A DNA stretch of 6,261 nt, from NCBI GenBank assembly GCA_013152165.1, contig JAADGY010000062.1:1-6261 (forward strand), read 5' to 3'. Positions 6,183 to 6,261 of the stretch are shown piece after piece. The notes beneath the pieces were generated by a model. It ran no database searches. It saw only the letters and a list, made by a program, of their open reading frames with translations, and was not told the origin of the DNA. The position numbers and the translations under genes are program-made. Every line of letters begins with the position of its first letter. The first letter of the stretch is position 1. Source of the stretch: a bacterium (GTDB taxonomy: Bacteria; Patescibacteriota; Microgenomatia; JAADGY01).

Positions 6183-6214
6183 CCCCCCAACTTCATTGGA
6201 ATGAAGTTATAGGG
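6183..6214 (-). repeat. Long hairpin (inverted repeat) upstream of gyrB
   Basis: AACTTCATT (6189-6197), GG, then AATGAAGTT (6200-6208) form a perfect 9-bp inverted repeat. As minus-strand RNA the stem extends outward by U-G, one A/G mismatch, U-G and three C-G pairs, to 6183-6185 and 6212-6214. As plus-strand RNA those inner extension positions become A/C mismatches, so the structure is better as minus-strand RNA. No T-tract follows on either strand. It may be a 3'-end or processing structure of an unseen upstream gene, or a dispersed repeat. Confidence 0.65.
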
Positions 6215-6223
6215 GCAGGCAGA

Positions 6224-6251
6224 GGGTATGGAGGGGATAAAGGGACGGGGG
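6224..6251 (+). other. Potential G-quadruplex tract
   Basis: Four runs of at least three G (6224-6226, 6233-6236, 6242-6244, 6247-6251) are separated by loops of 6, 5 and 2 nt, which fits the usual G3+N1-7 quadruplex pattern. A fifth run lies at 6212-6215. The G-rich strand is the plus strand, the non-transcribed strand for the operon. Folding is not shown by sequence alone. Confidence 0.45.
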
Positions 6252-6261
6252 ATAAATTTTT

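Larger units (their letters stand above)
6128..6256 (+). repeat. Three copies of GGGATAAA upstream of gyrB
   Basis: The octamer GGGATAAA occurs at 6128-6135, 6234-6241 and 6249-6256. On the minus strand it reads TTTATCCC and so contains TTATCC, the first six bases of the DnaA-box consensus TTATCCACA, but the last three bases do not match. The copies may be binding sites or just purine-rich low-complexity sequence. Confidence 0.4.

Noticed and set aside
6183..6214. Intrinsic terminator at the hairpin upstream of gyrB
   Set aside because: Neither strand has a T-tract after the stem: CAGGCAG follows on plus and CGCTTTGTCC on minus.
6228..6261. Short open frame from ATG at 6228 running off the right edge, plus strand
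   Set aside because: Only 11 codons are visible, made of low-complexity G/A-rich sequence, with no family recognition.
6003..6261. tRNA or known riboswitch in the region upstream of gyrB
   Set aside because: No cloverleaf, no T-loop GGTTCRA in a stem context and no recognised aptamer core were seen on either strand.

Overview
The window is a compact bacterial chromosomal segment whose four genes all lie on the minus strand, in the transcription order gyrB, ppa, gyrA, maf. They cover about 93% of the bases. Each is full length and reads through in the standard code. The stops are TAG, TAA, TAA and TAG, and tryptophan is read from TGG, so nothing points to UGA recoding. The short genes, tight spacing, moderate GC and diverged gyrase would fit a streamlined genome such as a member of the Patescibacteria (Candidate Phyla Radiation). 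That assignment is an inference from style; no taxonomic marker was compared.

Layout from right to left, the direction of transcription. 6106-6261 holds no supported gene, but contains a near-perfect hairpin, a cluster of G-runs that fits the G-quadruplex pattern and three copies of GGGATAAA. 6100-6108 is an extended -10 promoter. 6003-6093 is a leader of about 90 nt with a hairpin and a short palindrome. gyrB follows (4032-6002), then a 48-nt AT-rich gap with the only strong Shine-Dalgarno sequence in the window, then ppa (3456-3983). gyrA starts 3 nt after the ppa stop (795-3452), and maf starts 13 nt after the gyrA stop (143-781). 1-142 holds a candidate promoter firing leftward out of the window and no obvious terminator.

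GyrB and GyrA form the A2B2 DNA gyrase that introduces negative supercoils using ATP. PPase removes the pyrophosphate released by DNA and RNA synthesis, among other reactions. Maf cleaves nucleoside triphosphates to monophosphate and pyrophosphate, so its product is the PPase substrate. The set therefore reads as a housekeeping cluster for DNA topology and nucleotide/pyrophosphate upkeep.

I see no defence system, mobile element, CRISPR array or clearly new system. The points most worth a second look are the ppa gene wedged between the gyrase subunits, the altered quinolone-pocket residues in both subunits, a roughly 40-residue insertion in the GyrA core, and the structured, G-rich DNA upstream of gyrB.
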